NCBI GenBank assembly: GCA_902614375.1
Contig: CACMKZ010000002.1
Location: 78,477 to 142,476 of the forward strand
DNA from: an uncultured Alphaproteobacteria bacterium
Lineage (GTDB): Bacteria; Pseudomonadota; Alphaproteobacteria; HIMB59; GCA-002718135
Length of the DNA: 64,000 nt
Reading direction: 5' to 3'
This document shows, piece after piece, positions 33,906-43,234 of this stretch. The position numbers and the translations under genes were made by a program. The notes beneath the pieces were generated by a model, which worked only from the letters and a program-made list of their open reading frames with translations, ran no database searches and was not told the origin of the DNA. Position 1 is the first letter of the stretch, and each line of letters begins with the position of its first letter.

Positions 33906-35057
33906 CTATTTTATTGTTGATAAATCAGTCCAAGAAGAATCATTATTACTAGACTCTACACTTGCATTGATGAATTTCATAATGTGCAAACCATCATCAA
34001 TATTTGGAAGTATCTTTAATAATTCTTCCTTATTATCCTTATTTTGTATGACATCGGCAGCATCTGAATAAATTTGTGCAAATGCTTCAAGATAACCTTC
34101 TGGATGACCAGCAGGGATTCGAACGTTAGCTTCAGTTCCCTCAACTTTGATAGAACCACCTCTAGTTATTATTTGACTAGGTTCTCCTACTTGACTAAAG
34201 GTTGCATAGTTTGGATTTTCTTGACTCCATTTTAATGCTCCCTTGTTTCCATAAATAGCTACAGTAAAATTATTTTCTTCTCCTGTCGCAACTTGAGATA
34301 TAGATAATGAGCCCTTAGCTCCATTATTTAATCTTATCATTATCGACGCGTCATCATCTAATTTTCTTCCTTCAACAAAAGTTGTAAGATCTGCACTAAC
34401 TGATTGTAATTTTAATTGAGTTACAAATTCTAATAAATGCATAGTGTGACTCCCAATATCACCCACACCTCCTGCAGCTCCACTTCTTGAGGGATCTGTT
34501 CTCCATTCTGCTTGTTTATTTGAACCGGAATCTTCCTCTTTTGATCCGAGCCATCCTTGCAAATAAGATCCTTTAACAATTCTTATTTTTCCAAGCGCTC
34601 CATTTTCAATAAGTGATCTCATACCTCTAACGACTGGATAGCCAGAATAATTATGAGTTAAGAAAAAATGAGCATCAGATTTAGAAACTGCATCAACTAA
34701 TTTATGTGCGTCTTCCATTGTAGAGGTCATTGGTTTATCACAAATGACATGAATATTTTTATTTAGAAATTCTATTGCTGGTGCAGCATGCATATGATTC
34801 GGCGTTACAATAGAGACTACATCAATTCCATCATCTCTTTTAGATTCTTCCTCAGCCATAGTTTTAAAATCAGGATAACTTCTTGAGGGATCAAGGCCAA
34901 TTTCTTTAGCAGATTTAGCTGCTTTTTCTGGAGTTGAAGATAAGCAACCAGCAACAAATTCATACTTATCGTCCATTCTTGCACATAAACGATGTACAGC
35001 TCCTATAAATGCTCCTTGGCCGCCACCTATCATTCCTAGTTTTAATCTTTTTGTCAT
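33906..35057 (-). CDS. Gfo/Idh/MocA-family oxidoreductase
   Basis: A 383-residue NAD-dependent sugar or cyclitol dehydrogenase. The Rossmann motif is GMIGGGQGAFIGAVHR (8-23), the conserved CDKPMTST carries the catalytic-type lysine, and GGVGDIGSHTMHLLEF matches the C-terminal domain of MocA/levoglucosan-dehydrogenase-like members. It lies 12 bases after an IolE/MocC-type isomerase gene, the usual pairing in inositol and sugar-derivative catabolism. The exact substrate cannot be read from sequence. Confidence 0.88.
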   Translation of the reverse strand: MTKRLKLGMIGGGQGAFIGAVHRLCARMDDKYEFVAGCLSSTPEKAAKSAKEIGLDPSRSYPDFKTMAEEESKRDDGIDVVSIVTPNHMHAAPAIEFLNKNIHVICDKPMTSTMEDAHKLVDAVSKSDAHFFLTHNYSGYPVVRGMRSLIENGALGKIRIVKGSYLQGWLGSKEEDSGSNKQAEWRTDPSRSGAAGGVGDIGSHTMHLLEFVTQLKLQSVSADLTTFVEGRKLDDDASIMIRLNNGAKGSLSISQVATGEENNFTVAIYGNKGALKWSQENPNYATFSQVGEPSQIITRGGSIKVEGTEANVRIPAGHPEGYLEAFAQIYSDAADVIQNKDNKEELLKILPNIDDGLHIMKFINASVESSNNDSSWTDLSTIK

Positions 35058-35069
35058 TTAAATTTTCTC

Positions 35070-36122
35070 CTAAATACCTAAAAGTTTTTTATTAGTTTCT
35101 TCATCCATTCCTGAATCAGCAAAATCGTCAAAAGCTTTTTCAGTTACATCGATGATATGCTCTTTTATAAATTTAGCACCCTCTTCTGCTCCTTGTTGAG
35201 GGCTTTTTATACAACATTCCCATTCTAACACTGCCCAGCCATCAAAATTATAACCAGATAATTTTGAAAAAATAGATTTAAAGTCAACCTGACCATCTCC
35301 TAATGATCTGAATCTGCCGGCTCTATTAATCCATGATTGAAAACCTCCGTATACACCTTGCTTCCCACTTGGATTTAATTCAGCATCTTTTACATGAAAC
35401 ATTTTTAATTTGTCATGATAGATATCAATATGATCCAAATAATTTAAATGTTGAAGAATAAAATGACTTGGATCATAAAGCATATTACATCTTGGATGAT
35501 TACCAACCTTTTCTAAAAACATTTCAAATGTAATTCCATCATGAAGATCTTCACCAGGATGGATTTCATAACATAGATCTACCCCAGCTTCGTCGAATTT
35601 ATTTAAAATCGGTTTCCATCTTTTTGCAAGTTCATTAAAAGCTTCATCTACTAAACCTTCTGGTCTTTGAGGCCATGGATATAAATATGGCCATGCTAGT
35701 GCACCAGAAAAAGTTGCATGTGCATTTAGTCCAAAGTTCCTTGAAGCAACTGCTGCTTGCATTAATTGATCAATAGCCCATTCTTTTCTTTTACTTGGAT
35801 TACCTCTTACTTTTTCATCTGCAAATCCATCAAAAGGAATATCGTATGCAGGATGAACAGCTACAAGCTGACCTTGAAGGTGAGTAGATAACTCTGTCAG
35901 TTGTAAATTATTATTTTCAAGAATTCCTTTTATATCATCACAATAATCTTTACTTTCAGAAGCTTTTTTTAAATCAATTAATCTTGAGTCCCATGAAGGT
36001 ATCTGTACGCCTTTATACCCTAAATTAGAAGCCCATTTTGATATTGACTCTAATGAGTTGAAAGGTTCATCATCACTTACAAACTGAGCAAGAAATATTG
36101 CTGGGCCTTTTATTTTTTTCAT
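35070..36122 (-). CDS. sugar phosphate isomerase/epimerase family protein (IolE/MocC-like)
   Basis: A 350-residue TIM barrel of the xylose-isomerase-like AP_endonuc_2 family. Probable metal ligands are the glutamate in LCYEIHPGEDLHDG, the aspartate and histidine in YDPSHF, HVKDAE, and a glutamate in AVLEWECC. Such enzymes epimerise or dehydrate keto-sugars and keto-inositols. It is directly upstream of the Gfo/Idh gene on the same strand, so the two probably oxidise and isomerise one substrate. No signal peptide. Confidence 0.85.
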   Translation of the reverse strand: MKKIKGPAIFLAQFVSDDEPFNSLESISKWASNLGYKGVQIPSWDSRLIDLKKASESKDYCDDIKGILENNNLQLTELSTHLQGQLVAVHPAYDIPFDGFADEKVRGNPSKRKEWAIDQLMQAAVASRNFGLNAHATFSGALAWPYLYPWPQRPEGLVDEAFNELAKRWKPILNKFDEAGVDLCYEIHPGEDLHDGITFEMFLEKVGNHPRCNMLYDPSHFILQHLNYLDHIDIYHDKLKMFHVKDAELNPSGKQGVYGGFQSWINRAGRFRSLGDGQVDFKSIFSKLSGYNFDGWAVLEWECCIKSPQQGAEEGAKFIKEHIIDVTEKAFDDFADSGMDEETNKKLLGI

Positions 36123-36156
36123 ATTAAATCTCCATAATTATTTAAACACGAAACAG

Positions 36157-36885
36157 TTAGGTAGTCATTAAATTTTTAAAATTTTCGTATAATTTTTTAG
36201 TATTATAGTTCATTTCTTGAATATTATTTCTTAGCAATTTATCCAGTTCATCAATGGAGTTTTTGCCTAAATATTTTTCTAAAGCATTTTTTAATACAGG
36301 AACTCTGGACCATTTAATTATTGTGTTTTCGTCTACTTCCATATGAAATTGAATGCCATAAGCATGGTTTTTATACTTAAAAATTTGAAATTTTGTAATA
36401 TCTGATGAACCTAAAATTGTAACATCAGAATTATTTAGTTCACTTACCTCGTAACTATGCCATTGTAATGCTTTAATCTGATTATCAAAATTTTTAAAAA
36501 GTTGATCCTTTTTTTTATTATCTAAAATATTTATATTTAGAACCCCGATTTCTGGAGGATTAGATTTAATTACTTTACCGCCAAGAATTTCTCCTAAAAA
36601 TTGACAACCTAAACAGATTCCGAGATATGGTTTTTGATTATTTAGAACAAATTCCTTTATCTTATTTTTTTCATCAATCATCCACGGATATTGTTCTTCC
36701 ATCCAAGTATCCATTGGTCCACCTAAACATATCATTCCATCATATATATCAAGATTAACAGGAATCTTTTCTCCTTTATCCAATCGAATAATAGTTGTTT
36801 CAACTAAGTCTTCATTCATTAACTCTTTAAAGTACCCATGTGTTACTAAGGGCGTATGTTGAAGAATAATTATTTTATGAGACAC
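36157..36885 (-). CDS. class I glutamine amidotransferase-like protein
   Basis: A 242-residue protein of the GMP-synthase-type amidotransferase family. The nucleophile is C91 in LGICLGCQFLGE, with the histidine in GIQFHMEVD. A stand-alone domain of this size may hydrolyse gamma-glutamyl compounds or act with a separate partner. The start is GTG at 36885, inside the ogt reading frame (16-base overlap); the conserved start SHKIIILQH supports it. It shares the minus-strand run with the isomerase and MocA-like genes. Function not assigned further. Confidence 0.82.
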   Translation of the reverse strand: MSHKIIILQHTPLVTHGYFKELMNEDLVETTIIRLDKGEKIPVNLDIYDGMICLGGPMDTWMEEQYPWMIDEKNKIKEFVLNNQKPYLGICLGCQFLGEILGGKVIKSNPPEIGVLNINILDNKKKDQLFKNFDNQIKALQWHSYEVSELNNSDVTILGSSDITKFQIFKYKNHAYGIQFHMEVDENTIIKWSRVPVLKNALEKYLGKNSIDELDKLLRNNIQEMNYNTKKLYENFKNLMTT

Positions 36886-37316
36886 TTTTTTTCTAAGTTG
36901 AGTAATCTTTTTTTTAACTTGATCCCCCCTCTTCCAGAAAATCCTCCAAGTTTACCATCACTACGAATTATGCGGTGACAGGGAATAATAAGCAAAAGTT
37001 TATTTTGTCCACAAACATTACCTACATATCTTGGTGATGTACCAACTTTTTTTGCTATTTCTCCATATGTTGAAACTTTACCATATTTAATTTTAGATAA
37101 TTCTTTCCAAATTTTTTTTTGCAAAGGGGAGCCTTCAAAAGAATAGTTAATCTTAAAATTTTTAAGTTTTCCAGAGGCATATAAATTAATCTGATTCTTA
37201 ATATTAATTACATCATTCGTTTCATTTGTTTTTCCAAAACTCAGTGATAAGATGTTACCACCCTTTTTTTTTACCGTAATCCAACCGAGTTTAGTTTTAA
37301 AAGAAGCAATTTCCAT
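36870..37316 (-). CDS. ogt: methylated-DNA--protein-cysteine methyltransferase
   Basis: A 148-residue suicide DNA repair protein that removes alkyl groups from O6-alkylguanine. The acceptor cysteine is in IIPCHRII. The helix-turn-helix region (YGEIAKKVGTSPRYVGNVCGQN) and the GGFSGRGGIKLKKRLLNLE tail are typical. It is the first gene of the minus-strand run and overlaps the amidotransferase gene. Confidence 0.93.
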   Translation of the reverse strand: MEIASFKTKLGWITVKKKGGNILSLSFGKTNETNDVINIKNQINLYASGKLKNFKINYSFEGSPLQKKIWKELSKIKYGKVSTYGEIAKKVGTSPRYVGNVCGQNKLLLIIPCHRIIRSDGKLGGFSGRGGIKLKKRLLNLEKKCLIK

Positions 37317-37369
37317 ATAAAATTAATAACATTATTGAATGAATCTATCAAAATAATTTATAGTAAATC

Positions 37370-37576
37370 ATGGATGAAGATAATTTAAATCTAGAGATTA
37401 GAAAATTTCTTAAACAAGTTGGTATTAGCTCGCAACGTGAAATAGAAAATTACATACGAAAAAAATTTTCCGAAGGAAGTATCAAAACAGGTGAATCCAT
37501 AAAAGTGTCTATGAATTTATCGTCTGAAAATGGAGAGCTTAATCATTCAATTAACGAAGATATAAAAATAAAATAA
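37370..37576 (+). CDS. DUF6494-like small protein
   Basis: A 68-residue protein: MDEDNLNLEIRKFLKQVGISSQREIEN followed by a lysine-rich stretch and an acidic tail. The start resembles the DUF6494 small protein family of proteobacteria as I recall it. It has no signal peptide or membrane segment; function unknown. It stands alone on the plus strand, divergent from ogt and convergent with the M16 protease gene. Confidence 0.72.
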   Translation: MDEDNLNLEIRKFLKQVGISSQREIENYIRKKFSEGSIKTGESIKVSMNLSSENGELNHSINEDIKIK

Positions 37577-37598
37577 TGTTTTAAAATTTTTGAAAAGT

Positions 37599-38852
37599 TT
37601 AGTTAATACGATTTTGTATTTTATCAATATTTTCAAGTTTAGATAACGGTCCGATACTTGATATAGTTATTGGCCCTTTTACAATTTCATTAGCAATCTT
37701 TTGAACTGTCTCTTTAGAAACCTTATCTATATTTTTAATAGTCTCAGCGGGGTCAATTATTCTATTAAAGACCAGAAGTTGTCTAGCAGCACTCTCACAT
37801 CTTCTAAATGCACTTTCTCTCCCCATCATTAAGCTTGCTTTCAATTGAGCTTTGCCTCTATTTATTTCTTTTTCTGTAATTGAATTAGGACTTTCATTTA
37901 ATTGATCACATAAAACAGGTATGAGCTCTTGGATTTGATTTTCACCTGTTCCACAATAAATACCAAAAACACCCGTGTCAGTATAAGATGAACTAAAAGA
38001 GGAAATTCCATATACAAGACCACGTTTCTCTCTTATCTCTTGAAACAATCTTGATGACATACCTCCACCTAATAAAGAAGAATAAACCAATAAAGAATAG
38101 TAATCATCATGGTGATAATCTATACCTTCGAAACCAAGTAGTAAGTGAATCTGTTCTAATTTTTTATCTTCTCTGTATTCTCCAGATTTGTAATCAGCTT
38201 TTTGTCTTTCAGTAGATAATCCAGTTGGTAGGTTAGTGCATGATTTTTTAATTGATTCTACAAATTGATCATGGTCAATTTTTCCAGCTGCACTTATAAT
38301 CATTTTTTTTGGATTATAATGATTCATCATGAAGTCTTTAACTTCGTCTCTTGAAATATTTTTAATAATATCAGTTTTACCCAATATGGATCGTCCCATT
38401 GGCTGGTCCGGGTATGCTTTTTCTTGCCAATAATCAAAAATCATATCATCAGGTGTATCAAGGTACATGCCAATTTCTTGAATTATGACTCCTCTTTCTC
38501 TATTAAGTTCATCTTCAGCAAATGTAGAATTTTGCAAAATATCTGTCAGAATATCTATTCCATAATGTAGATCATCAGCTAAGAGTTTTACATAATAAGC
38601 TGTTATTTCCTTTGAAGTATAAGCATTTATATCTCCGCCAACATTTTCAATTGTTTCGGCAATTTGAAGAGCATTTTTAGTTGATGTGCCCTTAAAAGCC
38701 ATATGCTCTAAAAGGTGAGCAACACCATTTATATCTTTTGTTTCATCTCTACCACCAACAAAATTCCATATACCCATTGATACTGTTTCCAACCCTGGCA
38801 TATTTTGAGTTACTATTCTTAATCCGTTTTCTAGTGTTGTAATTTTATGCAT
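37599..38852 (-). CDS. M16-family zinc protease (processing-peptidase-like)
   Basis: A 417-residue inverzincin. The zinc site is H46-LLE-H50 (AHLLEHMAFKG), with the downstream glutamate in ELNRERGVIIQEI. The C-terminal half carries GGGMSSRLFQEIREKRGLVYGISS, typical of the mitochondrial processing peptidase/PqqL group. Alphaproteobacterial members are often next to thrC. It starts inside the thrC stop region (8-base overlap) and ends the long cox-to-M16 run. Confidence 0.9.
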   Translation of the reverse strand: MHKITTLENGLRIVTQNMPGLETVSMGIWNFVGGRDETKDINGVAHLLEHMAFKGTSTKNALQIAETIENVGGDINAYTSKEITAYYVKLLADDLHYGIDILTDILQNSTFAEDELNRERGVIIQEIGMYLDTPDDMIFDYWQEKAYPDQPMGRSILGKTDIIKNISRDEVKDFMMNHYNPKKMIISAAGKIDHDQFVESIKKSCTNLPTGLSTERQKADYKSGEYREDKKLEQIHLLLGFEGIDYHHDDYYSLLVYSSLLGGGMSSRLFQEIREKRGLVYGISSFSSSYTDTGVFGIYCGTGENQIQELIPVLCDQLNESPNSITEKEINRGKAQLKASLMMGRESAFRRCESAARQLLVFNRIIDPAETIKNIDKVSKETVQKIANEIVKGPITISSIGPLSKLENIDKIQNRIN

Positions 38853-40221
38853 TGCTTATTTTTTCCAAGATGAAGTTTTTTACATCCATAGTACTATTGG
38901 GTAATATAGTCATCTTTTCCTCTTTATCAAAGAGATTGCTCAACTCTTTTGGTATATCAATTTCTTTATTGATTGCTTTATTCACAGCTTTGTCAAATTT
39001 TGCAGGATGTGCGCAAACCAAAGATACCCATGCTTCATTATCTTTTTTACCTAATAATACTTTTAGTCCTGTTGCAGTATGTGGATCAGCAATATAATTA
39101 TATTTTTCATATACAAATTTAATTGTTTCCAAAGTCTGGCTATCATCAATTGAGGAAGCCTTATATATTTGCTGAAACTTAGCTAAAACAGAGTCATCAA
39201 ATTGATAAAAACCTTTTGATGAAAAGGTTTCAAATACTTCATTTACTCTTTTGCTATCTCTATTTAGACTTTCAAAAATTTGTCTCTCAAAATTACTTGA
39301 AACTTGTATATCCATACTAGGGCTATATGTTTGAGAAACAGATTTTTTTTTCATTTCTCCAGTGTCTACTATGGACTTCAAGATATCATTAGAATTAGTT
39401 GCAATATGTAAATTACCAATAGGTAATCCCATTTGTTTAGCAACAAAGGCAGAAAATATATTGCCAAAGTTTCCCGAAGGAACAATAAAATTTATTTGAT
39501 GCTTATCAGTTTGTAAATAAGACCAAAAATAATATACTACTTGGGCAATTAATCTTGCCCAGTTTATAGAGTTTACTGCAGTTAAAGAAGTAGACTCTTG
39601 TATTTCATCATCTACAAATAGTTCTTTGACAATTTTTTGACAATCATCAAAATTACCATCTAAAGCAATATTAAAAATATTCTTATCAATTACTGTAGTC
39701 ATTTGTTTTTGTTGAATAGGTGATACTTTATTATGAGGATGTAGAATAAATACATTTATATCTTTTTTTGATTTGAAAGAATGAATTGCAGCTGACCCAG
39801 TATCACCAGAAGTTGCGCCTAAAACAGTAATTTTTTTTGGAGACATTTCTAAACTTGTAGAAAATAGGTTGCCAAGAAATTGTAAAGCGTAATCTTTAAA
39901 AGCATAAGTAGGCCCATAAATTAATTCTAATAAAAATTTATTATTTTCTAATTCTACTAATGGAGCTATTTTTTCATGATTAAAATTTGAATAGGTTTCA
40001 TTTAAAATTTTTTGTAAATCTAATTTTTCTATATTTTCATTTACATAAGGAAAAATAATTTCACATGCCACTTCTTCGTATGATTTATTTTTTAAACTTA
40101 GTAAGTCTATTTTGGGCCAGCTTTGGGGTAAATAGAGACCGCCATCTCTCGATAATCCTTGATAAAGAATATCGTTAAATGATCTGCTTAGAGAATCATC
40201 TCTTGTACTTAAATATTTCAT
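38845..40221 (-). CDS. thrC: threonine synthase
   Basis: A 458-residue PLP enzyme converting O-phosphohomoserine to threonine. The PLP lysine is in TYAFKDYALQFLG, with GATSGDTGSAA and NFGNIFSAFVAKQMGLP as cofactor-phosphate and substrate regions. MKYLSTRD at the N-terminus is typical of the alphaproteobacterial form. The ATG overlaps the M32 gene stop by one base. Its partner thrB is at 1.7 kb. Confidence 0.95.
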   Translation of the reverse strand: MKYLSTRDDSLSRSFNDILYQGLSRDGGLYLPQSWPKIDLLSLKNKSYEEVACEIIFPYVNENIEKLDLQKILNETYSNFNHEKIAPLVELENNKFLLELIYGPTYAFKDYALQFLGNLFSTSLEMSPKKITVLGATSGDTGSAAIHSFKSKKDINVFILHPHNKVSPIQQKQMTTVIDKNIFNIALDGNFDDCQKIVKELFVDDEIQESTSLTAVNSINWARLIAQVVYYFWSYLQTDKHQINFIVPSGNFGNIFSAFVAKQMGLPIGNLHIATNSNDILKSIVDTGEMKKKSVSQTYSPSMDIQVSSNFERQIFESLNRDSKRVNEVFETFSSKGFYQFDDSVLAKFQQIYKASSIDDSQTLETIKFVYEKYNYIADPHTATGLKVLLGKKDNEAWVSLVCAHPAKFDKAVNKAINKEIDIPKELSNLFDKEEKMTILPNSTMDVKNFILEKISNA

Positions 40222-41699
40222 TAAAGATAGCGATTAGTAATATATTCTTTGAAATATTTAGCATTTAAAGGCGACTTTGTAACCTGTTCTAAAACCTCAT
40301 TAGTTGAAAAAAAACTAGCTTTTTCATGGATATTTTTTTTAAGCCAATTTACTAAATTTGAAAATTCACCATTTTCTATTTCATTATCTAATTCCTTTTG
40401 ATCAGTTCTCAATTGAGACGCAAATTGAGCAGCAGTGAGTGCTCCTAATGAATATGTTGGAAAGTATCCAAATAATCCAGCAAACCAATGAATATCTTGT
40501 AAACATCCATCAGAATCTTTATTTATCGATAAATTAAATAATTTATTAAATTCATCATTCCAAGCATCTGGGATGTCTGCAATATTTATTTCATTGTTAA
40601 AAATTTTTCTTTCTAAATTAAATCTTAAAATAATATGCAAGGCATAGGTTACTTCATCCGACTCAACTCTTATAAAAGATTTATTTACTCGAGTACCTAA
40701 TTTGTAAAGATTGTCTGGGTTTGTAGCTTTATCTTTAATATTAAATTTTTTATTTAAAGTATTAGATAAAAATTTTTTAAAAGCTAAAGATCTAGTGATT
40801 TGCATTTCAATTAATAGTGATTGACTTTCATGCATGGCCATTCCTCTAGATTTGCCTGCTGGCTGATGTATCCAATCTTTTGGTAGGTTTAGCTCATATA
40901 ATGCATGTCCAGTTTCATGCATAACACCATCTAAAGATGAAAATGGATTTTCATTATTATATCTTGTTGTAATTCTAACATCATTTGTAGATCCTCCACA
41001 AAAAGGGTGGACGCTTTTATCAAGTCTTCCTCTTGTAAAATCAAAACCTATTTGTTTCATTATATATTCAGAAATATTTTTCTGCACTACTTCATCAATA
41101 CTTGTTTCAAATTGAAATGTTTCTTCTTTTTTTTGCTTATCAATAATTTTATCAATAAGTGGTGTGAGAAATTTTTGTAAATCATCAAATACCTCAGATA
41201 TTTTATTTTCTTCTGAAGAAGGTTCAAATTTATTTATTAGTGCTTCATAAGGAGAAACTTTAAAAGTTTCCCCTAAAATATTTGCTTCTTCTTTTGTTAA
41301 ATTTATAAGTTCTTCTAAATCTTTTTTTACTAAATTAAAATCCGACTTTTCTCTTGCCTCTTGCCAAACACCTTCACATTTAGCTGAAGATTTTGAAATT
41401 TTTTCTACAAGTTCCGTTGGAATAGCAGAAGCTAATTTATATTCTCTATCCATTTCATTTAAGTTTTTCTGATCACTGTTATTTAGATTAAGTTTCTTTG
41501 AGTTTTCAATTAAATCACCAACTTCAGAAGATGAAATTTTACTATGACTAAGTTTTGATAAATAGGCTAATTGATCTGATCTTTGATCTCTTGAGCTGCT
41601 CGGCATCATTGTTGCCATATCCCAGTGTAAAATACCTGCAATATCTGATGTCAATGAAGCTTCATTAAAGATCTCTTTAAGTTTTAAATATGTTTTCAT
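40221..41699 (-). CDS. M32 carboxypeptidase (Taq type)
   Basis: A 492-residue metallocarboxypeptidase. The zinc motif HETGHALYE is present with DGVMHETGHA around it, and DVRITTRY and the downstream ESDEVTYALH (third ligand region) match family M32. It would trim C-terminal residues from peptides in the cytoplasm. The ATG overlaps the surf1 stop by 4 bases, and its stop overlaps thrC, so it is embedded in the cox-surf1-thrC run. Confidence 0.93.
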   Translation of the reverse strand: MKTYLKLKEIFNEASLTSDIAGILHWDMATMMPSSSRDQRSDQLAYLSKLSHSKISSSEVGDLIENSKKLNLNNSDQKNLNEMDREYKLASAIPTELVEKISKSSAKCEGVWQEAREKSDFNLVKKDLEELINLTKEEANILGETFKVSPYEALINKFEPSSEENKISEVFDDLQKFLTPLIDKIIDKQKKEETFQFETSIDEVVQKNISEYIMKQIGFDFTRGRLDKSVHPFCGGSTNDVRITTRYNNENPFSSLDGVMHETGHALYELNLPKDWIHQPAGKSRGMAMHESQSLLIEMQITRSLAFKKFLSNTLNKKFNIKDKATNPDNLYKLGTRVNKSFIRVESDEVTYALHIILRFNLERKIFNNEINIADIPDAWNDEFNKLFNLSINKDSDGCLQDIHWFAGLFGYFPTYSLGALTAAQFASQLRTDQKELDNEIENGEFSNLVNWLKKNIHEKASFFSTNEVLEQVTKSPLNAKYFKEYITNRYL

Positions 41700-42385
41700 T
41701 TTTTCTTCCTAAATAAATAAATTATAAAAATAATCAAAAAAGAAAAACTCATCAAAAACCATGTAATTGCATACTGCAAATGATTATTTGAAAAATTATG
41801 ATTTTGAGATGATGGTATTAAGAAATTCTCTGCATAATTGCTCATATTTTTAATAAAAAATTTCTGATTGATCTTAACATTTAAGAAAGTTTGAATTTGC
41901 TCCAAATCATAATAATACCATTCATTTGAAGAGATAGAATTCTCGGGAGTAAACATCTTTTTTTGAGTTGGATATCGGATGTATCCTAGAATTTCAGCAT
42001 TTATTATTTCATTATTGTCTTTAAAATAGTCATATCTACTTTGCTTAAACCAACCTTCATCAATTAAATAATTATTACCATGATTATCTGACAATAAACT
42101 GGCTATTCTAACACCAGAAATCCCATTCAATGTTTTAGCCGGGAAAAAAATTTTTTTACTTCTGTCAACAGTTCCTAAAGTGATAACTTTAGTAAACTCA
42201 TCAATGTTTGGATACTTCATTTTTCCCATTGATAGTGACAGTGGTTTTTGATCCTTTAGTTCATTAAATTCGGCTATAATTTTTTCTTTCCATTCCAGTC
42301 TTTGCAATTGCCAGATTCCCAAAAATATTGTCAGCGCAATACAAAATAAACTAAATAAAAAAAATTTTATTGGAAAGTTTTTAAT
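41696..42385 (-). CDS. SURF1-family cytochrome oxidase assembly protein, probable ATT start
   Basis: SURF1 helps assemble cytochrome c oxidase. The GIWQLQRLEWKEKII start, SGVRIASLL and EGWFKQ are typical, with a C-terminal membrane helix (about 205-225 here). The first canonical start (TTG at 42322) would cut off the N-terminal membrane helix. The same frame is open for 21 codons back to the coxC stop and encodes FFLFSLFCIALTIFLGIW, the missing helix. The first codon there is ATT, directly after the coxC TAA, so I propose ATT as start. The C-terminal part is certain; the start is inference. Confidence 0.8.
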   Translation of the reverse strand: MKNFPIKFFLFSLFCIALTIFLGIWQLQRLEWKEKIIAEFNELKDQKPLSLSMGKMKYPNIDEFTKVITLGTVDRSKKIFFPAKTLNGISGVRIASLLSDNHGNNYLIDEGWFKQSRYDYFKDNNEIINAEILGYIRYPTQKKMFTPENSISSNEWYYYDLEQIQTFLNVKINQKFFIKNMSNYAENFLIPSSQNHNFSNNHLQYAITWFLMSFSFLIIFIIYLFRKKK

Positions 42386-43231
42386 TTATGCACCCCAAAC
42401 ATAAACGCAGACAAACAAGAACAGCCAAACTACGTCAACAAAGTGCCAGTACCATGCTGCTGCTTCTAAACCAAAATGTCTATCTGGGGTAAAATGATTT
42501 TTGTAAACACGATACAAACAAACAGCTAAGAATGCTGTTCCAACCATTACATGAAATCCATGAAAACCAGTAGCCATATAAAATACTGATGGGTATATTC
42601 CATCAGTAAAACTAAAATAATGATGAGCTGCCTCATAATATTCTACACCCTGCATAAATGAAAAGAAAATTCCAAGACCAACGGTGCACCATAATGCCTG
42701 AATGGCTTGATCTTTATGTCCTTCTCTAACAGCATGGTGAGCCCATGTACATGTAGTACCTGACATTAATAATATTAATGTATTTAAAAAAGGAACATCA
42801 AGTGGATCAAAGGTTTTAATACCTTCTGGTGGCCAAATTCCAACTGCACCATTACTATCAAAAGTTTCTGAAAATTCTTCTATAGGTAATTTAGGTGTTA
42901 AGCTTGCATCAAAAAAAGCCCAGAAAAAAGCAACAAAGAACATAACTTCTGAAGCGATAAAAAGCGCCATTCCATATCTTAATCCAAGTTCTACAACAGG
43001 TGTGTGAACCTTTTGAAAAGTTGACTCTTTGATTACGTCTCTCCACCATAGAAACATAATAGTTAGTAAACCAATAGTACCTAGAATGAGAAGCCAAGAG
43101 GTTCCATAATGCATATAAAATACAAGACCAGCAGCCATTGCAAGACCAGCGATTGATGATAAAAATGGAAGTGGGCTTGGATCAACTAAGTGATATGGAT
43201 GTTTCTGCCCTGTTGTTGATTTATTAGCCAT
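42386..43231 (-). CDS. ctaE: cytochrome c oxidase subunit III
   Basis: A 281-residue membrane protein with seven hydrophobic segments, KHPYHLVDPSPLPF at the N-terminus and the core GFHGFHVMVGTAFLAVCLYR and WHFVDVVWLFLFVCVYVWG motifs of subunit III. It stabilises the catalytic core and proton uptake. It follows ctaG by 3 bases in the cox operon and is followed directly by the SURF1 frame. Confidence 0.96.
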   Translation of the reverse strand: MANKSTTGQKHPYHLVDPSPLPFLSSIAGLAMAAGLVFYMHYGTSWLLILGTIGLLTIMFLWWRDVIKESTFQKVHTPVVELGLRYGMALFIASEVMFFVAFFWAFFDASLTPKLPIEEFSETFDSNGAVGIWPPEGIKTFDPLDVPFLNTLILLMSGTTCTWAHHAVREGHKDQAIQALWCTVGLGIFFSFMQGVEYYEAAHHYFSFTDGIYPSVFYMATGFHGFHVMVGTAFLAVCLYRVYKNHFTPDRHFGLEAAAWYWHFVDVVWLFLFVCVYVWGA

Positions 43232-43234
43232 TGA

